Assembly (NCBI GenBank): GCA_017615435.1
Contig: JAGAAF010000040.1
Location: 1 to 20,402 of the forward strand
From: Bacteroidales bacterium
GTDB taxonomy: Bacteria > Bacteroidota > Bacteroidia > Bacteroidales > UBA932
DNA length: 20,402 bases
Reading direction: 5' to 3'
Part shown: one piece after another, positions 17,815-20,402 of the stretch
How the letters are laid out: each line of letters starts with the position of its first letter
Position numbering within the stretch: position 1 is the stretch's first letter
Notes under the pieces: generated by a model
What the model saw: the letters and a program-made list of their open reading frames with translations, nothing else
Databases searched by the model: none
Told to the model about the DNA's origin: nothing
Position numbers and translations under genes: made by a program

Positions 17815-17834
17815 AGGCTATTTCCACTTAGCCT
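17815..17834. terminator. Possible weak bidirectional terminator hairpin over the convergent stops
   Basis: A 6-bp stem AGGCTA/TAGCCT (17815-17820 and 17829-17834) with an 8-base loop lies between and over the convergent gene ends, including the stop codon of the oxidoreductase. There is no T tract on either side, so terminator function is doubtful. Confidence 0.25.
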
Positions 17835-19053
17835 CCGCTTTGTCGACCTCTTTGCGAAGTTTCGCAGGGAGGTCGGCAATGCATTTATTGCACTTCATTT
17901 CGAGCGTATACATACGGCCTATGCAATAATTCGAATGGCCGCAGGGGCTCTTGGTCAGTTCACCCGAATGAAGTTTATTGACGAAGTCCGTGTCGCGGAT
18001 CAGCGCGCGGGCCATCTGAAGGCCGTCGAAGCCGGCTGCGAGCACTTCTTCCATCTTGCTTAAAGACACCATTCCCCCGACATAGATAAGCGGCAGCTTC
18101 ACCGCAGCGCGGAACTTCTTCGCATCTTCGAGGAAATACGCCTCCTTGTATGGAACAGTCGGAATCAGCGCCCTGCCGGCGAAGAACAGCAGCAGCTGCA
18201 GCCACCAGAACTTCTTCGTGTCCATATAGTGCGACATAGTCCTGATCGGCATCGCGCCGCGCATCACCTCCATCGGCGCCTTGCTCACAAAGCCCGCCGA
18301 GAGCACGATTCCGTGCACTCCCAGCCTTTCGAGCTCCCGCGCCACTTCGAGGCATTCCTCTTCCTGCATTCCGCCCTTGAAGCCGTCGTGCATATTCATT
18401 TTCACCACGACGGCCATATCGTCCCGCGCCTCCTGCATCACGCGGCTGATGACGCGCCTCATAAAGCGCATACGGTTCTCCAGCGAGCCGCCGTATTCGT
18501 CGTGCCTGTGGTTGGTATATGGCGAAAGGAACTGGCTTATCAGATAGCCGTGCCCCGCGTGAATTTCGACACAGTCGAAGCCGGCTTCACGGGCGAGGTT
18601 CACGGCGTGTCCGAAATCGTCCACGAGTTGGTCGATATCAGCGCGCGACAGCCTGCGCACGAACGTGGGCGAGTAGATGTTGAACCCTCCCGACGCGCCC
18701 ACGGGCGTGCAGCCGCAGGTCGCGCGATGCGTCATATTGCCGCAATGACCGAGCTGGATGGAGCATTTCGCGCCTTCGGCGTGGACGGCGTCGGTAATGC
18801 GCTTCAGGCCGGGCACTATCTCTTCGCGCATCCAGAGCTGGCCGTCGAAGGACAAGCCGCTGCGCGAAACGGACGCGTAGGCGAGGGTAGTCATACCGAC
18901 GCCGCCCCTGGCCACAGCCGTATGGTAGTTGTAGAGGTCCTCGGACGGACTGTTGCCATAGGCCATATTCTCGAACGCGGCCGAACGGATAACCCTGTTG
19001 CGAAGGGTAATCGGGCCGAAAGTCACCGGAGTGAAAACGGGGGATTCAATCAT
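17818..19053 (-). CDS. Old-Yellow-Enzyme-family NADH:flavin oxidoreductase (possible 3-oxo-delta4-steroid reductase)
   Basis: 411 residues forming one FMN-binding TIM barrel; the FAD/NAD domains of 2,4-dienoyl-CoA reductase are absent. OYE hallmarks are clear: HAGHGYLISQFLSP at 165-178 (His165/His168 bind the substrate carbonyl, Tyr170 is the likely proton donor), YGGSLENRMRF at 187-197, and the phosphate-binding YVGGM at 324-328. A C-terminal cysteine cluster (371, 377, 388, 391) recalls the iron-sulfur site of the larger relatives. An unusual hydrophobic stretch FWWLQLLLFFAGRALIP (282-298) may bind a lipid-like substrate or the membrane. It starts three bases after the 5-alpha-reductase gene and is probably cotranscribed. 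OYE-type enzymes reduce activated C=C bonds; some act as bile-acid or steroid 5-beta-reductases. That role is inferred from the neighbour. Confidence 0.88.
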   Translation of the reverse strand: MIESPVFTPVTFGPITLRNRVIRSAAFENMAYGNSPSEDLYNYHTAVARGGVGMTTLAYASVSRSGLSFDGQLWMREEIVPGLKRITDAVHAEGAKCSIQLGHCGNMTHRATCGCTPVGASGGFNIYSPTFVRRLSRADIDQLVDDFGHAVNLAREAGFDCVEIHAGHGYLISQFLSPYTNHRHDEYGGSLENRMRFMRRVISRVMQEARDDMAVVVKMNMHDGFKGGMQEEECLEVARELERLGVHGIVLSAGFVSKAPMEVMRGAMPIRTMSHYMDTKKFWWLQLLLFFAGRALIPTVPYKEAYFLEDAKKFRAAVKLPLIYVGGMVSLSKMEEVLAAGFDGLQMARALIRDTDFVNKLHSGELTKSPCGHSNYCIGRMYTLEMKCNKCIADLPAKLRKEVDKAEAKWK

Positions 19054-19056
19054 AGT

Positions 19057-19827
19057 TTAGTAAATGAACGGTATTATGCGCTTTGTGCGCTTTGTGTCTA
19101 CCTGACCGGGAAATTCCTGCTGGTAAAGCTCGTAGATGCGGGCCGCGCGGGGTGCGAGATTCGCGAACGTCCAGAGCGCGAACACCGCTCCCGCCCAGGA
19201 CCACGTCAGCACCGCGAACCCGACCCACTCCAGCAGCTCGCCGAAGTAGTTCGCGCTCGTCACGTAGCGAAACATTCCCCCGCGCGGCAGGTAGTGTCTC
19301 GTGTCGCCCGGCTGCCGCAGACCGCGGATAATCGCATCGGACTGGATATTGATGTACATCCCCACGATGAAAATCGCGCTTCCGGCCACGAACGGCAGGC
19401 TGGTTAACCACCCTTCAGGATAATATCCGGCAGGGGAGACGTAGAATATCCACCCACCCTGCATAAGCGCGTTTAGCGTGTTGAACACCGCGCCCATCAG
19501 CACTATCGCAAGCGGCATACGGCTGTGGCCGCTCAATTTAGTAGGGAATATGAACGAGCGATGGAAATAATGGATTTCGAAAAGCAGAAGAAAGGTCAGC
19601 CTGATCCAGTCGTCGCGCCGCTCGGAGAACCACCACAGCAGGAGCATCGCGATGAACACGGGGACTTCCATAAGGAACCAGCCCAGATGGTTGTCCAGCG
19701 AGGGACCCCACTTGGGCTGGTAGAACTTTCCGTATCCGGCGTTCACGAAGAACAGGGAGACGAATACCACGACCGCAACGGCGGCCATTATGATCAGGAA
19801 TAGGTTAAAACCTGCAGTCGTGAACAT
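19057..19827 (-). CDS. 3-oxo-5-alpha-steroid 4-dehydrogenase (steroid 5-alpha-reductase) family membrane protein
   Basis: 256 residues, close to human SRD5A2 (254), with about six to seven hydrophobic membrane segments. The C-terminal half carries the family signature: NIQSDAIIRGLR (160-171), LPRGGMFRYV (180-189), SANYFGELLEW (191-201) and a closing IIPFIY. The catalytic pair is present: Glu54 in MEVPVF matches SRD5A2 Glu57, and Tyr87 in HYFHRSF matches Tyr91. The NADPH-site and disease-linked residues Asn160, Asp164, Arg168, Arg171, Asn193 and Glu197 are all kept, at the same residue numbers (human numbering from memory). The enzyme would reduce the C4-C5 double bond of 3-oxo-delta4 steroids with NADPH in the inner membrane. 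Its ATG overlaps the upstream hydrolase stop (TAATG), indicating coupled translation; the OYE gene follows after three bases. Confidence 0.92.
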   Translation of the reverse strand: MFTTAGFNLFLIIMAAVAVVVFVSLFFVNAGYGKFYQPKWGPSLDNHLGWFLMEVPVFIAMLLLWWFSERRDDWIRLTFLLLFEIHYFHRSFIFPTKLSGHSRMPLAIVLMGAVFNTLNALMQGGWIFYVSPAGYYPEGWLTSLPFVAGSAIFIVGMYINIQSDAIIRGLRQPGDTRHYLPRGGMFRYVTSANYFGELLEWVGFAVLTWSWAGAVFALWTFANLAPRAARIYELYQQEFPGQVDTKRTKRIIPFIY

Positions 19828-20402
19828 TACAGGCCCTTAACTTTCTCCAGGAAATCGTGTACGTGCTGCTTATATTCTTCGGGATGCTTGGCGAAGGAAT
19901 TGGCGTGCACCGCTCCTTCCGCTACCCATTTCTCTTTATAACCCTGGGTCTTGGCGTTGTAGCACTTGTCCAGGTGCGAGAACGGCACAAAGTCGTCCGC
20001 GTCGCCGTGGATGAAGAGCATAGGGACTGTCGATTTCTTGAGCTGCTCCACCGAAGAAGCCTCCCAGAAGCCCCAGCCGTGCTTTTTCTTGGTCACGAGC
20101 GAAGCGCTCTGAAGGATGTCGGCCGGCACGAACCAGAAGCTGTCCCTGCGGTTCTTGTTGAACTGTGCAACCACTGAAGCATAGCCGCAGTCTTCCACTA
20201 TTGCCTTGATGAACGGCTGGAGTTTGTCTCCGGAAGCCATCATAACCGTCGCACCGCCCATAGACACACCGTGCAGAACGGTGAAGTTGTCCTTGAAGAT
20301 GCTGTGCGCCACATCGGCCCACTGCTCCACGTCGTAGCGGTCGAACCAGCCCATCTGGCAGTGGTCGCCCTCGGAATATCCGTGATACTGCAGATCCGGG
20401 AA
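19827..20402 (-). CDS. Alpha/beta hydrolase (S33/S9-like), 5' end cut by window edge
   Basis: 192 codons including the stop are visible, with the frame open through the right edge. The internal Met at 20354 is not the start, because the in-frame upstream codons read GYSEGDHCQ, a conserved part of this hydrolase family just before the helix leading to the nucleophile. The triad is visible: Ser in LHGVSMGG, Asp in HGDADDFVP and His in AVHANSF. No signal peptide can be judged, as the N-terminus is missing. The family acts on esters, amides or peptides, and the substrate is not predictable. Its stop codon overlaps the 5-alpha-reductase start, so it is the upstream member of the operon and might act on an esterified or conjugated form of that enzyme's substrate (inference). 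Confidence 0.85.
   Translation of the reverse strand, partial: FPDLQYHGYSEGDHCQMGWFDRYDVEQWADVAHSIFKDNFTVLHGVSMGGATVMMASGDKLQPFIKAIVEDCGYASVVAQFNKNRRDSFWFVPADILQSASLVTKKKHGWGFWEASSVEQLKKSTVPMLFIHGDADDFVPFSHLDKCYNAKTQGYKEKWVAEGAVHANSFAKHPEEYKQHVHDFLEKVKGL

Noticed and set aside
17818..19053. OYE-family enzyme as a hydroxycinnamate (ferulate) reductase serving the PUL
   Set aside because: Chemically possible because the PUL may release ferulate, but the enzyme lacks the FAD/NAD domains of enoate reductases and is cotranscribed with a steroid 5-alpha-reductase, not with the PUL.
20352..20354. Met at 20354 as the start of the alpha/beta hydrolase
   Set aside because: The upstream in-frame codons encode family-typical residues (GYSEGDHCQ) and no stop occurs before the window edge.

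Overview
The window looks like chromosomal DNA from a GC-rich member of the Bacteroidales (phylum Bacteroidota), probably gut or rumen associated. The evidence is a SusC/SusD pair, a DUF3823 lipoprotein, a hybrid two-component regulator (HTCS), many Cys-lipoprotein signal peptides, near absence of Shine-Dalgarno sequences, and promoter elements of the Bacteroides -7 type (TAnnTTTG). The species cannot be named from sequence alone. Coding density is very high; only two intergenic spaces exceed 50 bases (606-673 and 11350-11530). I see no tRNA, rRNA, CRISPR array, insertion sequence or attachment site.

Layout. (1) 1-605, minus: a short-chain dehydrogenase that runs off the left edge, with its own promoter-like site just after a terminator. 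(2) 674-11349, minus: a seven-gene polysaccharide utilisation locus (PUL) read as one operon: lipoprotein esterase, SusC, SusD, DUF3823 lipoprotein, an unrecognised modular lipoprotein, then two tandem secreted CE1-type esterases. It ends at a good rho-independent terminator (621-654). (3) 11350-11530: the divergent control region, with three 10-bp-phased TTTGTTCA-like units and a pair of TTCACGTAYGT direct repeats. (4) 11531-17813, plus: an HTCS and a GH3 glycoside hydrolase separated by one base. (5) 17818-20402, minus, convergent with GH3: a three-gene operon of an alpha/beta hydrolase (cut by the right edge), a clear homologue of vertebrate steroid 5-alpha-reductase, and an Old-Yellow-Enzyme-type flavin oxidoreductase.

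How it works together. The PUL is rich in esterases (three CE1-like enzymes) and has only one glycosidase (GH3), with no endo-glycanase. This suggests it handles esterified oligosaccharides, for example feruloylated or acetylated arabinoxylan fragments: SusD and the lipoproteins bind them, SusC imports them, esterases remove acyl groups, GH3 trims sugars, and the HTCS senses a periplasmic product. The exact glycan is inference.

The most striking part is the right-hand operon. The 256-residue membrane protein keeps the catalytic Glu/Tyr pair and the NADPH-site residues of human SRD5A2 and is packed with an OYE-family reductase. From memory, published gut Bacteroidota clusters that make allo-bile acids combine a 5-alpha-reductase, an OYE-type 5-beta-reductase and a 3-beta-hydroxysteroid dehydrogenase. 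This operon is therefore a good candidate for reducing 3-oxo-delta4 steroids or bile acids, here with an added alpha/beta hydrolase.
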